Shown in pieces: positions 35,589 through 46,604 of a DNA stretch of 64,000 nt. A program made the translations under genes and the position numbers. Within the stretch, counting starts at the first letter, position 1; every line of letters begins with the position of its first letter. The stretch spans positions 2,896,943-2,960,942 of the forward strand of contig OY282442.1 in NCBI GenBank assembly GCA_958296115.1. The letters are read 5' to 3'. The stretch is from an uncultured Dehalococcoidia bacterium (GTDB taxonomy: Bacteria > Chloroflexota > Dehalococcoidia > Lucifugimonadales > CAJWER01). The notes beneath the pieces were generated by a model that saw only the letters and a list, made by a program, of their open reading frames with translations, made no database searches and was not told the DNA's origin.

Positions 35589-37325
35589 TTGGCGGCCAAG
35601 CCCAGCGGGGAGAGCGCGCCCTCCCATATTCGGCATCGCGCCCCGCCCCGCGAATGGCGGATTCGCCCCGGCCCGCCCTTCGACTTCGCGCGATCCATAG
35701 GGTTCCCCGAATTCCAGGCCAGGCTCCTATACAACCGCGGCGTCCGCAGCCGCTCCGACGCGGAATCTTTCTTGGCCGCCGACGCGCGGCTGACGCACGA
35801 CCCTTTCTTGCTCCCCGACATGCGCGAGGCTATAGACCGACTGCGCAGGGCCGTTGGGATGGGCGAGACCATCGCCGTGTTCGGCGACTTCGACGTAGAC
35901 GGTCTTACCGGGGCGGCTATCGTCATGACGGCGCTCAACGAGCTCGGCGCGCGGGTCGTCCCATACCTGCCCGACCGCGTATCGGAAGGGCACGGCCTGA
36001 ACTCTCTGGCCGTGGGCAGCATCAGGGCGCAGGGCGTCTCCACGATGGTCACCGTGGACTGCGGCACGACTTCCCACGCCGAGATCGAATTGGCGGCGGC
36101 GCTGGGCATAGACACGATAGTCACCGACCATCACAGCCTGACGGGGCCGCCGCCGGAAGCCGCGGCCGTGGTGAACCCAAGGCGCGCGGGGTCGGAATAC
36201 CCATACCCAGAGCTCACTGGCGCAGGGTTGGCTTACAAGCTGGTCGAGGCGCTGTGGGCAGACATGGAAAGGCCGCCCCCAGAGCATCTGCTCGAGATCG
36301 CCGCCCTGGGATCCATTGCAGACGTGGGACCTCTGACTGGCGAAAACCGCCGCATAGTGAAGCGCGGCATCGAGATGCTGAACTCCACCGAGCATCCTGG
36401 ACTGGACGCGCTGATAGCGCGAGTCGGCCTGGCGAAGGGCAAGATCGACGCGAGGTCCGTGGCGTTCACCCTGGCGCCCAGGCTGAACGCCGCCGGTCGC
36501 ATTGGGGACGCGCGGCTGAGCCTGCGCCTCCTGACCGCCGCGACGAAGGAGCAGGCCGAGCCACTGGCCGAGCGCCTGGAACAGGAAAACCTCCGCCGGA
36601 GAGAGATGTCCCAGCTCGCTTTCACGCAGGCCATGGAGCAGGTGGAACGGGACGGCTCCTCGTCGGACCCGATCATATTCGTCGAGCATTCGGAATGGAT
36701 CCCCGGCATACTCGGGCTCGTCGCGGGGCGGTTGTCGGAAACCTTCCACCGCCCGGTGGCCGCGCTCGCGCTGGGCGATGAGACCTCGAGGGCCAGCGTG
36801 CGGAGCATACCGGAGTTCGACGTATTCCAGGCGCTCGCCCTGGTCGAGAATCGCCTGGTCCGCTACGGCGGGCACCCCGCGGCGTCAGGCTTCACCGTCC
36901 TCACGCAAGGGCTGCCCGGTCTGAAGGACGAGATGCGCGCCGTCGCCGCTAGGGGGCTCGCCTCGGCCAACATCGCGCCTGTAATCGAAATCGAATGCGA
37001 GACTGCGCCGGCCACCGTGGACATGGCGAACATGGACTTCGTCGAGTCGCTCGAGCCCTTTGGCGCAGGCAACCCCAACCCGGCGCTCATGACCAGGGGA
37101 ATGCGCGTCTCCGAGGCCCGCGCCGTCGGGCGCGAGAACGCCCACCTCAAGATGCGGCTGGTCCATGACGGCCGGATGTGGGATGCCATAGCCTTCAAGC
37201 AGGGAGGCCGCGCCGTCGCCGCCGGAGATTGGGTGGATGTCGTCTATAACGTCGGCCTGAACGACTGGGGCGGGATTACCAGGATCGAGCTGCGCGTACT
37301 GGACTTCCGCCCTTCGGGCTCCTAG
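35589..37325 (+). CDS. recJ: Single-stranded-DNA-specific exonuclease RecJ
   Basis: 5'-3' ssDNA exonuclease for recombination and mismatch repair. DHH-phosphoesterase motifs are clear: FGDFDVDGLTGAAI, VTVDCGTTSHAEI and TDHHSLTG. The DHHA1 motif RYGGHPAASGFTV and a C-terminal OB-like region follow. It is 578 residues. The start codon is TTG, 1 bp after fabF, which suggests translational coupling. Its end overlaps the convergent lgt by 4 bp. Confidence 0.92.
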   Translation: MAAKPSGESAPSHIRHRAPPREWRIRPGPPFDFARSIGFPEFQARLLYNRGVRSRSDAESFLAADARLTHDPFLLPDMREAIDRLRRAVGMGETIAVFGDFDVDGLTGAAIVMTALNELGARVVPYLPDRVSEGHGLNSLAVGSIRAQGVSTMVTVDCGTTSHAEIELAAALGIDTIVTDHHSLTGPPPEAAAVVNPRRAGSEYPYPELTGAGLAYKLVEALWADMERPPPEHLLEIAALGSIADVGPLTGENRRIVKRGIEMLNSTEHPGLDALIARVGLAKGKIDARSVAFTLAPRLNAAGRIGDARLSLRLLTAATKEQAEPLAERLEQENLRRREMSQLAFTQAMEQVERDGSSSDPIIFVEHSEWIPGILGLVAGRLSETFHRPVAALALGDETSRASVRSIPEFDVFQALALVENRLVRYGGHPAASGFTVLTQGLPGLKDEMRAVAARGLASANIAPVIEIECETAPATVDMANMDFVESLEPFGAGNPNPALMTRGMRVSEARAVGRENAHLKMRLVHDGRMWDAIAFKQGGRAVAAGDWVDVVYNVGLNDWGGITRIELRVLDFRPSGS

Positions 37326-38191
37326 CCCCTGCTCCTGGCTCTCCGGCGACGGTCCGCCCTCGTGCCGCGCTCCACGACGAGCGGGGCCTCCTCGACCCTC
37401 TCGGCGAACCGCGCCTTAATGATGAGGAGCGGCACGGTAATCGCCAGGACCAGCAGGGCGATGTAGTGCGCCTCCTGCATTCCAAGGGCCCATATCCGGT
37501 CCTCCCTGAAGAAGCTGACGCCGAACCGTCCAAGCGAGTAGAAGACCAGGTAGAGCGCCCACAGCATACCGTCGGGCTTCAGCCGTCCCCGCAGCTGCCA
37601 GATGACGGCCAGGGCCAGGATGTTCCACACCATCTCGTACACGATTGCAGGATGGACGTGGTTGGAGAACCCGTCGGCGCAGCTCAGCGCCGCTGTCTGC
37701 GTATGTGTCCACCGGAAGCCGAAGAACAGGTCGGTCGCCCTCGAGCAGTGCTCGCCGTTGACGATGTCGCCGAGCCGCCCGATGGTCTGGACGTATAGCA
37801 TGGCGGGCGCGGTCAGGTCGGCTATCAGTCCCACGGGATATTTCGCTATCAGCGCGTACGCCGTCCCGCTTATGAAGCCGCCCAGGATCCCTCCCCAGAC
37901 ACCTATGCCGCCCGACCATATCTCGAATATCTGCAAGGGGCGCTGGACGTAGATGTCGCTCCAGTTGTCCACGACGTGGACCAACCGGGCGCCGATGACC
38001 CCGCCGATTATCGCCCAGATAGCGATGGAGAGCACGGCGTCAGGGTCGATCTGCTTGAGCGGGGCCCACCGGGCTACGAGGATCACGGCCGCAGCGACAG
38101 CGACGAAACTGAACAACCCGTGCCAGCTGAGGGTCAACGTCGATACGAAGTCTGTCGAAAACAGGAAGGGGCTTATGTTGATTTCTATCAT
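37322..38191 (-). CDS. lgt: Prolipoprotein diacylglyceryl transferase
   Basis: Membrane enzyme that adds diacylglycerol to the lipobox Cys; several lipoproteins in this window are possible clients. The 289-residue protein has about seven hydrophobic helices and the conserved region IGRLGDIVNGEHCSR. The loop that carries His103 in E. coli Lgt reads GGIGVWGGILGG here, with Trp in place of that His; other lineages also vary at this site. A TAGAAT box lies 9 nt before the ATG, compatible with a very short leader. Confidence 0.9.
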   Translation of the reverse strand: MIEINISPFLFSTDFVSTLTLSWHGLFSFVAVAAAVILVARWAPLKQIDPDAVLSIAIWAIIGGVIGARLVHVVDNWSDIYVQRPLQIFEIWSGGIGVWGGILGGFISGTAYALIAKYPVGLIADLTAPAMLYVQTIGRLGDIVNGEHCSRATDLFFGFRWTHTQTAALSCADGFSNHVHPAIVYEMVWNILALAVIWQLRGRLKPDGMLWALYLVFYSLGRFGVSFFREDRIWALGMQEAHYIALLVLAITVPLLIIKARFAERVEEAPLVVERGTRADRRRRARSRG

Positions 38192-38559
38192 GCCACAGAG
38201 ATTCTATGGGCGCGGCGTCCATCCGTCAAGGAAACGGCCCTCCAGTAATCGTCCCATTGGCGGCGGGAGAACTCATGCGCTACGAATAACCGCAACCTAC
38301 ACCTGTCTATGCAGCGAATTCGTCGTAGATGACTCCATGAGCGCTCATTTTATATAGAGCTATTGGCGCGAAAGTATGAAACCCACCGTTGATGGGACGG
38401 TTACGGCCCTCTATGGCGTACGGCATCTATCTGAACGAGAGCGGGAAGACTGCAAACTCGCCGGAGACTGACCCTGTATCCAGTACCAATAGGGCAATGG
38501 CCCTGGATACCATCATCCCAGGCAGCGCTGGCGCTTGGGACGTGGAACCGGAGGCGTGA
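38192..38559. other. Intergenic region between divergent lgt and xer genes
   Basis: 368 bp with no supported gene. It must hold the promoters of lgt (minus) and xer (plus). An 8-bp inverted repeat GTATCCAG / CTGGATAC (38476-38483 and 38503-38510, 19-bp spacer) lies about 50 bp before the recombinase start. Confidence 0.5.
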
Positions 38560-39459
38560 ATGGACCTGGAGATCGAGAGATTCCTAAGCTACATGGCGGT
38601 CGAGCGCGGCGTATCCCGCAATACGCTGGCCGCCTACAGGAACGACGTCCGGCAGCTTCTCGACTTCCTGGCAGAGGATAAGGGCGAGGAGTCCGCCCTG
38701 GACTGGAAGTCGGTAGGCTCTCAGGACCTTACCGCATACGTTCTCCACCTGCGGGACAGGGAGTACTCGGACGCCACGCGGGCGCGCAAGATAGCTTCGG
38801 CCAGGTCGTTCTTCGGGTTCCTGTTCTATGAGGGAATCATCGACGAGGACCCGTCTGAAAAGATGAGCGCTCCCAAGATCGGACGCTCCCTGCCCAAGGC
38901 GCTCTCTATCGAGGAGGTGGACGCGCTCCTCGACGAGCCCGCCGACCCGTCGCCGGAGTCGATGCGAGACAAGGCCATGATCGAGCTCATCTACGCGAGC
39001 GGCGTCAGGGTATCCGAGCTGGTGTCGCTGGACCTGGACGACGTGGACCTCGAGCAGGGCTTCATCCGGTGCTTCGGAAAAGGGTCGAAGGAGAGGCTCG
39101 CGCCCATCCACCAAGACGCGGCGGCTGTCCTCGCATCGTACATCGAGAATGCGCGGCCCCACCTATTCTCGAAGAGGTCGGACCGCGCTCTCTTCCTCAA
39201 CAAGCGGGGCGGACGCCTCACCCGTCAGGGCTTCTGGCTGGCGCTCAAGGGCGCAGCCGCCCGCGCCGGGATAACGGCCAGCATCACGCCGCATACCCTT
39301 CGCCACAGTTTCGCCACTCACCTCCTGCGGGGAGGCGCGCCGCTGCGGCACGTCCAAGAGCTGCTCGGGCATTCGAGCATCACGACCACGCAGATATATA
39401 CCCACCTGACGAGCGAGCACGTCCGCGCCGAGTATCAGAAGTCACACCCTCGCGCGTGA
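38560..39459 (+). CDS. Tyrosine recombinase XerC/XerD-like
   Basis: Site-specific recombinase, probably for chromosome-dimer resolution. It has an N-terminal SAM-like core-binding domain (ERFLSYMAVERGVSRNTLAAY) and a catalytic domain with Arg in SGVRVSELVSL, Lys in GKGSKERLAPI, His-x-x-Arg in TPHTLRHSFATHLL, His in LLGHSSITTTQIYTHL and the nucleophile Tyr in the same segment. The length of 299 residues matches housekeeping Xer proteins rather than phage integrases. XerC versus XerD cannot be settled here. Confidence 0.9.
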   Translation: MDLEIERFLSYMAVERGVSRNTLAAYRNDVRQLLDFLAEDKGEESALDWKSVGSQDLTAYVLHLRDREYSDATRARKIASARSFFGFLFYEGIIDEDPSEKMSAPKIGRSLPKALSIEEVDALLDEPADPSPESMRDKAMIELIYASGVRVSELVSLDLDDVDLEQGFIRCFGKGSKERLAPIHQDAAAVLASYIENARPHLFSKRSDRALFLNKRGGRLTRQGFWLALKGAAARAGITASITPHTLRHSFATHLLRGGAPLRHVQELLGHSSITTTQIYTHLTSEHVRAEYQKSHPRA

Positions 39460-39521
39460 AAACGCGGTTGACCTGGCGCCGAATCGCGCGTTACCCTTAT
39501 TGTTAGGATTGGAGACGAGCA

Positions 39522-39854
39522 ATGCCAAGCAAGAACAAGCGTATCGCGTCCAGTCAGGCCAAGATTCGCAACAGGCGAAGGCGGGGCCGAGCAGCGCCTC
39601 AGGACTTCCAGGCGGGCCCGACCCAGCGGAGCCAGGAAGACGAGGAATCGGCAGCCTCGGCGGCAACCGCGCCGCGGTCGGCTTCCACAACGGCGCTGTC
39701 CGAGTCCGCCGCCAAGCCAGTTCGCAGGGCCAGGCGGGTATCCGACGCGGAGCCGGCCGCGTACCCGTACATGAAGACGGAGTTGATTCGGATAGGCGCG
39801 ACCTCGTCGGTCATATTCGCCGCGATAGCAGCCCTGACCTTCGTACTCCGCTGA
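39522..39854 (+). CDS. Small basic protein with C-terminal membrane helix
   Basis: 110 residues of unknown function. The N-terminus is strongly basic (KIRNRRRRGRAA), the middle is Ser/Ala-rich and probably disordered, and the C-terminus has one hydrophobic helix (ATSSVIFAAIAALTFVLR). This suggests a tail-anchored protein with a cytoplasmic nucleic-acid- or ribosome-binding tail, which is inference. A GGAG about 8 nt before ATG 39522 supports the start. Confidence 0.65.
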   Translation: MPSKNKRIASSQAKIRNRRRRGRAAPQDFQAGPTQRSQEDEESAASAATAPRSASTTALSESAAKPVRRARRVSDAEPAAYPYMKTELIRIGATSSVIFAAIAALTFVLR

Positions 39855-39881
39855 CCGGGGTCATTCCCGCAACCCGCGCCG

Positions 39882-40667
39882 CTATGGCCGGGCCCGCAGC
39901 CGCTTGACGGTCCCGTCCAGGTACTGCGCCAGGATGTTCTTGTCGATTCCGTTGAAGATGGCCGCGTCAATGTTCTCCTGCGCCTTCTCGTCCATCCCCA
40001 TCATCCTGTAGGCGATGGCGCGGCCCGCGAAGGGCGATACGAGAGTGTGGTTGATGGCCATGGCCGACTCGAAGTCGGCTATCGCCTTCTCCCACTCACT
40101 CAGCTCCAGGTAGGCCGACCCCCGGCTCGTATAACTCTCCGTTATCCGCGGACGGATTCTTATGGCCTCCGTGAAGGACGAGGCCGCCGCCCGGAACTCA
40201 GTGTCAGCGGACTCGTAGTCGTTCTGGTCCGCGTGGGTCTTGCCCTGGATCATGTGCCGCTCGCCCTGGCGGTAGAACTCCTTGAACTCCGGCTCGAGCT
40301 GGCCCTGGGGCACGGGCGTCGGGACGGGATTGCCGTAAAGCCCTTCGAGAGCGGGCGGGACCGTGGGGCTGGGCATGGGGGTCAACAGCATCGAGACGCG
40401 GTCCCTGGGGGTGGGCTCGGCGGCCGGCTCGGAAGTCGGGGCCTGCGCCGTCCCGCTGGCTGCCGTCGGGGTAACGCCCTGGTCTGTCTGGGCGTCGCCG
40501 GGCCTCTCGACCTGGATGGGGATGCTGGGAGCGGTCCCATCATCCCTGCCCACGCCGTCGCAGGCGACGGCCACCGCCAGGAGCGCAATCCCCAACACGG
40601 CCCCCAAGCGAAGCAAGGTCCAACCACCTCCCAAGCTAATCAGCGGGCGTTGAATTCTGCCCATCAT
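39882..40667 (-). CDS. TPR-repeat lipoprotein
   Basis: 261-residue exported protein. The N-terminus is a signal peptide ending AVAVAC (lipobox), followed by a Pro/Thr/Ala-rich linker. The C-terminal half has tetratricopeptide-like helices (SADTEFRAAASSFTEAIRI, SEWEKAIADFESAMAINH). It may act as a scaffold at the membrane. The start is at tandem Met codons at 40667, overlapping the gmk end by about 30 bp. It is the last gene of the tyrA-aroA-gmk group. Confidence 0.7.
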   Translation of the reverse strand: MMGRIQRPLISLGGGWTLLRLGAVLGIALLAVAVACDGVGRDDGTAPSIPIQVERPGDAQTDQGVTPTAASGTAQAPTSEPAAEPTPRDRVSMLLTPMPSPTVPPALEGLYGNPVPTPVPQGQLEPEFKEFYRQGERHMIQGKTHADQNDYESADTEFRAAASSFTEAIRIRPRITESYTSRGSAYLELSEWEKAIADFESAMAINHTLVSPFAGRAIAYRMMGMDEKAQENIDAAIFNGIDKNILAQYLDGTVKRLRARP

Positions 40668-41255
40668 TCCGCCGGCGCTCCCGCGATATGACCTCTTCCA
40701 CCCTCCTGACCGTCTCATCCAGCTTGCCGTTCTCGTTGATCACCACGTGGTCGAACCATGCCGAATCGGACATCTCTTTTTCCGCCATGCCGAGCCTGAC
40801 TCCGCGGGACTCCGGCGACTCTGTCTGGCGCTCGTGGAGGCGCTCGGCGAGGTCCTCGAGGCTGGGCGCGGTTATGAAGATCAGGACCGCCTCGGGCGCC
40901 AGCCGTCTTATCGTCGCCGCTCCCTGCACGTCGATCTTCACTATCACGTCCAGGCCGCGCGCCATGGCGTCGGTTACCTGCGACCTTGGGACGCCGTACA
41001 GGTTCCCGTAGACCTCGGCCCACTCGAGCATCTCGTCGTTCGCAATCATCCCGCGGAACTCTTCGGCGGAGACGAAGATGTAGTCCTTGCCGTCGGTCTC
41101 GTTCTCCCGCCGCGGCCTCGTCGTCGCCGTCACCGCGTAGTGGTACGATCGGCTCCCCTCACGCATCCGGGTGAGGACAGCGTCCTTTCCCGCGCCCGAC
41201 GGGCCCGACAGCGCCACCAGCATGGGGGCCCCGCGTCTTGCCGCGCCGCTGGGCA

Positions 41256-41256
<1 letters not shown>
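40636..41256 (-). CDS. gmk: Guanylate kinase
   Basis: Phosphorylates GMP to GDP. The P-loop reads GPSGAGKD, and the GMP-binding region is clear in TTRPRRENETDGKDYIFVS and EWAEVYGNLYGVPRSQV. The length of 206 residues is standard. The ATG overlaps the aroA stop (ATGA), so translation is coupled; a later Met (MLVALSG) is a possible alternative start. Confidence 0.95.
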
Positions 41257-42563
<1,307 letters not shown>

Positions 42564-42620
42564 GGCCCGCCCGTACACTCGAGCATGACGGATAGTGGCG
42601 AGGTCCCCAGGGACAGGACT

Positions 42621-43607
42621 TCAGCGCTTGCGGTCATCGGAATCACGGCCCCGCGTCATATCTCGGAAGCGCCTGCTGATGCGCCTTCCGAAGAACATCC
42701 CCGATATGGTCTCCCCCGCGGTGGGCATCTCGGGCGAGTCGTCGGGCGTCACGGTTCCAGCCGTCCACTTGGCCCACTCGTCGAGCGCCCGGTCGAGCCT
42801 CTCGCCAAGGTCCTCGTTGCCGTCCCTGATATTGTCGCGGTAGGACGTGAGCTCCTCGATAGCCTGGTCGAGCCATCGGACGGTCTCGTCCGCGCTCGCC
42901 AGGCACGCGGCCCCAGCGTCGGCGGGGTCGTCCGACGCGAGAGCCGAGACCTGGCCGAACTCTCCTCCCGCCACCTGCGCGATCTCGCGCCAGCCAGGGC
43001 TCGACGAGACAGCGTTGACCAGCGCCGACGACAGCAGCGCGGGGAGATGCGACGCGGCCGCCGCGTAAGAGTCATGCTCGCGCTCGTCGAGGAACAGCGG
43101 CTTGGCGCCCAGCGCTTCGGCCAGTCCCACCACCGTCTTGACGGCGGATTGGCTGGTGGAGCGGGCCGCAACGATGGAGTACACGGCGTCCTGGAACGCA
43201 TCGGCGCTCGCGTCCTCGACCGACTTCATCCACGTCTTGGTCGCCGGCCTGCCGCCGACGAACTCCACGCGGCCAGGCAGATACTCCTTCGCCCAAGCCA
43301 TCATTCGCACCTTGCTGGGGCCGGTGTCGGTAACGATGCATCCTTCCTCGAGGATGGGTCCGATGGCTTCGAGCAGGTCCTTGGTCTCGCCGAACCTGGC
43401 GTCGAGGATGACCATCCTTGCGCCCCGCAGCGCCGACCTGAGATTGCCGCTTATGTCGTCGAACGCCCCGATTTTCTTGCCGTAGTTCAGCGTCCTCCGG
43501 TCGCCCGACGTCCCTACTATCTCCGTGTCGGTGAGCTCCGCGGCCTTCAGCCCCAGGCCGATCGACATTCCGACCGGCCCCATACCTATGATAGTGATCC
43601 GTTCCAC
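42621..43607 (-). CDS. tyrA: Prephenate dehydrogenase (TyrA-like)
   Basis: NAD(P)-dependent oxidation of prephenate or arogenate toward tyrosine. The Rossmann motif IGMGPVGMSIGLGL is at the N-terminus, followed by VTDTGPSKVRMM and the family-typical SHLPALLSSALVNAV. The 328-residue protein has no obvious ACT domain. A TATAAT box on the minus strand at 43645-43650 and a GGAG before the ATG indicate a normal leader; this promoter probably drives tyrA-aroA-gmk. Confidence 0.88.
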   Translation of the reverse strand: MERITIIGMGPVGMSIGLGLKAAELTDTEIVGTSGDRRTLNYGKKIGAFDDISGNLRSALRGARMVILDARFGETKDLLEAIGPILEEGCIVTDTGPSKVRMMAWAKEYLPGRVEFVGGRPATKTWMKSVEDASADAFQDAVYSIVAARSTSQSAVKTVVGLAEALGAKPLFLDEREHDSYAAAASHLPALLSSALVNAVSSSPGWREIAQVAGGEFGQVSALASDDPADAGAACLASADETVRWLDQAIEELTSYRDNIRDGNEDLGERLDRALDEWAKWTAGTVTPDDSPEMPTAGETISGMFFGRRISRRFRDMTRGRDSDDRKR

Positions 43608-43644
43608 TGTGGCTCCTGCTTCTCCGTTCGGCGAGTCTCCCGCT

Positions 43645-43650
43645 ATTATA
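43645..43650 (-). promoter_or_regulatory. -10 box upstream of tyrA
   Basis: TATAAT on the minus strand, about 40 nt before the tyrA ATG. No convincing -35 box is seen. Confidence 0.45.
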
Positions 43651-43788
43651 CGCGCCAGGGACCGAGGCTGCCCGCGCCGCGAGACGCAGGCTATTGATAG
43701 CGGATTCGGCCCATGCGTGTCCAGCAGGCGCGGATCTTCTCATTGCGTGCGGCGTATCAGGCCCACCGCATCCGCAGGCCGCGCCCCG

Positions 43789-45720
43789 TCAGCGCGCCGC
43801 CTTCAGGACGGGTTCGGACGGCCCGGCGACCGTCTCGACCCAATTCCCGCCGCCGTCGGTGTACGACACGGATACCCGCAGGCGGTGGCCCACGTCCGCG
43901 GCGGTGGGAGTGTACTCGTAGCTGGGTCCTGCTCCGTTTGGGAGCTCCGTCCAGCCAACGGCATCGCTGCCGCGCTCCCATAGCCACACGGCATCGCTGC
44001 CGCGCTCCATCGCCACGGCCCGGCCGATGACGTTGGCGCGCAAGGCGCCGGAAAAGCTGACACCGAACGACTCACCCACCATCGGAGCGCCGTCCCTGGT
44101 GAAATAGGCGGGAGGGAGACGGGCGCGCGAGTCGCCCCGATATATTGCGCCGTCCGACAACTCAGCCACGAGATCCAGCTCAAGCAGCTCCGTCAGCTTG
44201 TCGATGCGGTCCCGCCGGGGCGGAATCGGGTCTATCCATACGACGTATACGCCGGACCCGGCATCTTGCGCCTGAACTCTCGGCGCGCCCCAGTCGTCGA
44301 CGGGATAGATGTGTTTCCCTTGGCCGGCGTGGATGTATACGACGGCGATTGAATCGCTGAATACATGGCTGCCGGCAGGCAGCTCACGAGCGCGCCGCAG
44401 GACCTCGGAGCGCTCCCACCTGGCGCCGGCTAACCCCAAGCCGACTCCCTGGTTCGCCGAAACTATCCCACGCGCGGTCAGGGCAGCCTGATATGCCAGC
44501 CAGAGACAGAGCGCCGAGGCCAGGACGACGCCCAGCATACTGACAATCGCCCTCTCCCGTACAATTGTTCTAGCATTCACCCACGCGCCCTCTGGGGGAA
44601 GGCTATGATGAGAGCGCACATAGACTACGAATCTGTCCAGAGCGAATAGACCTGTCAACAGCAACGGGATGTACAGGGGCATCAGATGCCTGCCCTGCAC
44701 GCCGTGCCAAGTGGCTCCCATCAGCAACGCAACGAAGTACAAAGCTATCGACGCCAGCGCGAACCCGCCGAAAAGGTAGAATCCGCGCCAGTCCCGTCGC
44801 CCTCGTATGAATATGAGGACAACCGCAGCCGCAAACGCTGCCAGGACAAGCCCCGCCAAGTATTCGGCGGCGAGCCGGATGCCTCCATCCGCGAATCCGG
44901 GAATCACCATGGAGCTCATCTTGGTTAGAAGGTCATTCATCAACTCCGTCAGTGGGTATGGGGCTTGGAGCCTGTTTTCCCCGGTGAGCGTTCCGGCGGT
45001 CAGGAAGTTCCTCACCATCCAAACCGCCATGGGGGCCGCGGCAATCAGCGCGTAGAGGGCGGCTCGCCTCAGCTTCTTCGGCAGCGCGGCGCCCCGCTGG
45101 GAAATCAACAGCAGCCCCACAGTAACCACCACCCCTACGCCCATGTACCGCGCCAACCACGCCAGCGCCGTGAATACCCCCGCCCAAACCAGCGCCGAGC
45201 GCCTGTCCTCGTCGAGGTACTTGTCGGCCTGGATGAGCGCCAGCGTCGTGAGCAGGATGAAAACCGGCTCGGACAATGCATAAGACGACCCCAGGACCAG
45301 AGGGGAGCACAGCGCAATGGCGAGACATCCCCATAGGGCCAGGAGGCGGGTTTCCAGCCGATGCCGCAGCCACCGCCCGGCGACGAAGACGGTAAGCCCA
45401 AAGATTATCGCGTTGAGCGGCCCCGCAACGGCGTATGGGTCGAGCGCCCCAAGCCCGGCCGCAGCCAGCAGCATCGGATACAGCGGCGGCCATTGCGTGT
45501 ACAGCTTCCCGTCGAATGAAACGAGCCCATCGCCCGCCAGCAGGTTACGGGCAACGGATACGTAGACGACCTCGTCCCACCCCAGTCCGGGGCCATAGCT
45601 CACCTGCCGCGCCAATGACAGCGCCGCGCCCAGGAAGGCGATGGCGGCCAGCAGCAGGGTGAAGCGGTCGGGGCGCAACTGAGCGAGGGCCTCGGCAGCT
45701 CTCCGGGTCTGGTTCATCAC
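43789..45720 (-). CDS. GT39/ArnT-like membrane glycosyltransferase with C-terminal beta domain
   Basis: Probable polyprenyl-phosphate-sugar glycosyltransferase of the inner membrane (643 residues). The N-terminal two thirds have about ten hydrophobic helices, with the first extracytoplasmic loop containing GPGLGWDEVVYVSVARNLL (the acidic residues typical of the GT-C catalytic site) and YTQWPPLYPM. The last 170 residues are soluble and end in a beta-sandwich-like region (YEYTPTAADVGHRLRVSVSY). A 21-bp exact repeat with 30-bp period (43958-43978, 43988-44008) duplicates ERGSDAV in this tail. Acceptor unknown. Confidence 0.75.
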   Translation of the reverse strand: MMNQTRRAAEALAQLRPDRFTLLLAAIAFLGAALSLARQVSYGPGLGWDEVVYVSVARNLLAGDGLVSFDGKLYTQWPPLYPMLLAAAGLGALDPYAVAGPLNAIIFGLTVFVAGRWLRHRLETRLLALWGCLAIALCSPLVLGSSYALSEPVFILLTTLALIQADKYLDEDRRSALVWAGVFTALAWLARYMGVGVVVTVGLLLISQRGAALPKKLRRAALYALIAAAPMAVWMVRNFLTAGTLTGENRLQAPYPLTELMNDLLTKMSSMVIPGFADGGIRLAAEYLAGLVLAAFAAAVVLIFIRGRRDWRGFYLFGGFALASIALYFVALLMGATWHGVQGRHLMPLYIPLLLTGLFALDRFVVYVRSHHSLPPEGAWVNARTIVRERAIVSMLGVVLASALCLWLAYQAALTARGIVSANQGVGLGLAGARWERSEVLRRARELPAGSHVFSDSIAVVYIHAGQGKHIYPVDDWGAPRVQAQDAGSGVYVVWIDPIPPRRDRIDKLTELLELDLVAELSDGAIYRGDSRARLPPAYFTRDGAPMVGESFGVSFSGALRANVIGRAVAMERGSDAVWLWERGSDAVGWTELPNGAGPSYEYTPTAADVGHRLRVSVSYTDGGGNWVETVAGPSEPVLKAAR

Positions 45721-45811
45721 GTGTCTTGGGCGTTCAGGCGCAGCGCCTCAGTCTGTGAGGATCGGCAGGGTTGGAAACGGCTCGATTCTAATACACGTGC
45801 GCTCGTCGAGG

Positions 45812-46507
45812 CTACACAAGCGCGAGCCTCGCCAAGCCCCTCACGATGGGGCCCAGGATGATCGAGAGGATGCCCCTGCCGGGCATCACGTAGTCGAGGA
45901 GTATCAGGCCCAGCAGAATCATCGGGCCGTAACGCTCGAGACGGGCGAAGGGAGCCGCGGCTTCCCGCGGGAGTAGTCCGAGCGCGACCTTGAATCCGTC
46001 GAGCGGGGCGATGGGGAGCAGGTTGAACGCCGCCAGGACGATGTTCAGATAGATTATCGACTGGAGGAAGTAGCCGGCAAGCTCGCCAGGCCCGCCGCTG
46101 AATGGCACGTAGCCCACGACGACGGGCAGGGCCACCAGCCCGACCCGCGCGGGCACGGACAATAGGACCGCCATGAGCACGTTCGAGACCGGCCCCGCGG
46201 CCGCCACGAGCGCCATGCCGGACCGCTCCCCCGCCTGGAGGTTGTAGGCGTTGACGGGCACCGGCTTGCCCCAGCCGAAGCCCGCCAGCAGGATCATCAC
46301 CGAGCCCAGGGGGTCGAGGTGCGCTATCGGGTTGAGGCTCAGCCGCCCCTGCCTGGTGGCCGTGAGGTCGCCCAATCGGTTCGCGCTGAGCGCGTGGCTG
46401 AACTCGTGGAAGGTGATGGCCGCCGCCAGCGCGACCAAGAAAGCGGCAATGGTAACCAGCCCGTCCATGGGCCGGTCGATGAGCAGGTCCAGGGACCTAA
46501 TGAGCAC
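45812..46507 (-). CDS. M50-family site-2 membrane protease
   Basis: Intramembrane zinc metalloprotease, 231 residues with about five or six hydrophobic segments. The zinc motif HEFSH (in ITFHEFSHALSANRLGD) and the second ligand region NLLPIAPLDGFKVALG are present. There is no PDZ domain, as in the short SpoIVFB/Rip3-like subgroup. A role in regulated proteolysis or signalling is inferred. It is preceded by an IscA-like gene on the same strand. Confidence 0.85.
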   Translation of the reverse strand: MLIRSLDLLIDRPMDGLVTIAAFLVALAAAITFHEFSHALSANRLGDLTATRQGRLSLNPIAHLDPLGSVMILLAGFGWGKPVPVNAYNLQAGERSGMALVAAAGPVSNVLMAVLLSVPARVGLVALPVVVGYVPFSGGPGELAGYFLQSIIYLNIVLAAFNLLPIAPLDGFKVALGLLPREAAAPFARLERYGPMILLGLILLDYVMPGRGILSIILGPIVRGLARLALV

Positions 46508-46604
46508 GCTCGACCACCCGCGGCATCACGCCGAAATCCACATAATAGAAGGAAGACGCGAGCCGTCCCCCCAGGCGCGTACGCCCGGACTCAGCCAGCG
46601 TTGG

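Noticed and set aside
38476-38510. dif recombination site
   Set aside because: The spacer is 19 bp rather than about 6 bp and the arms do not match the dif consensus.
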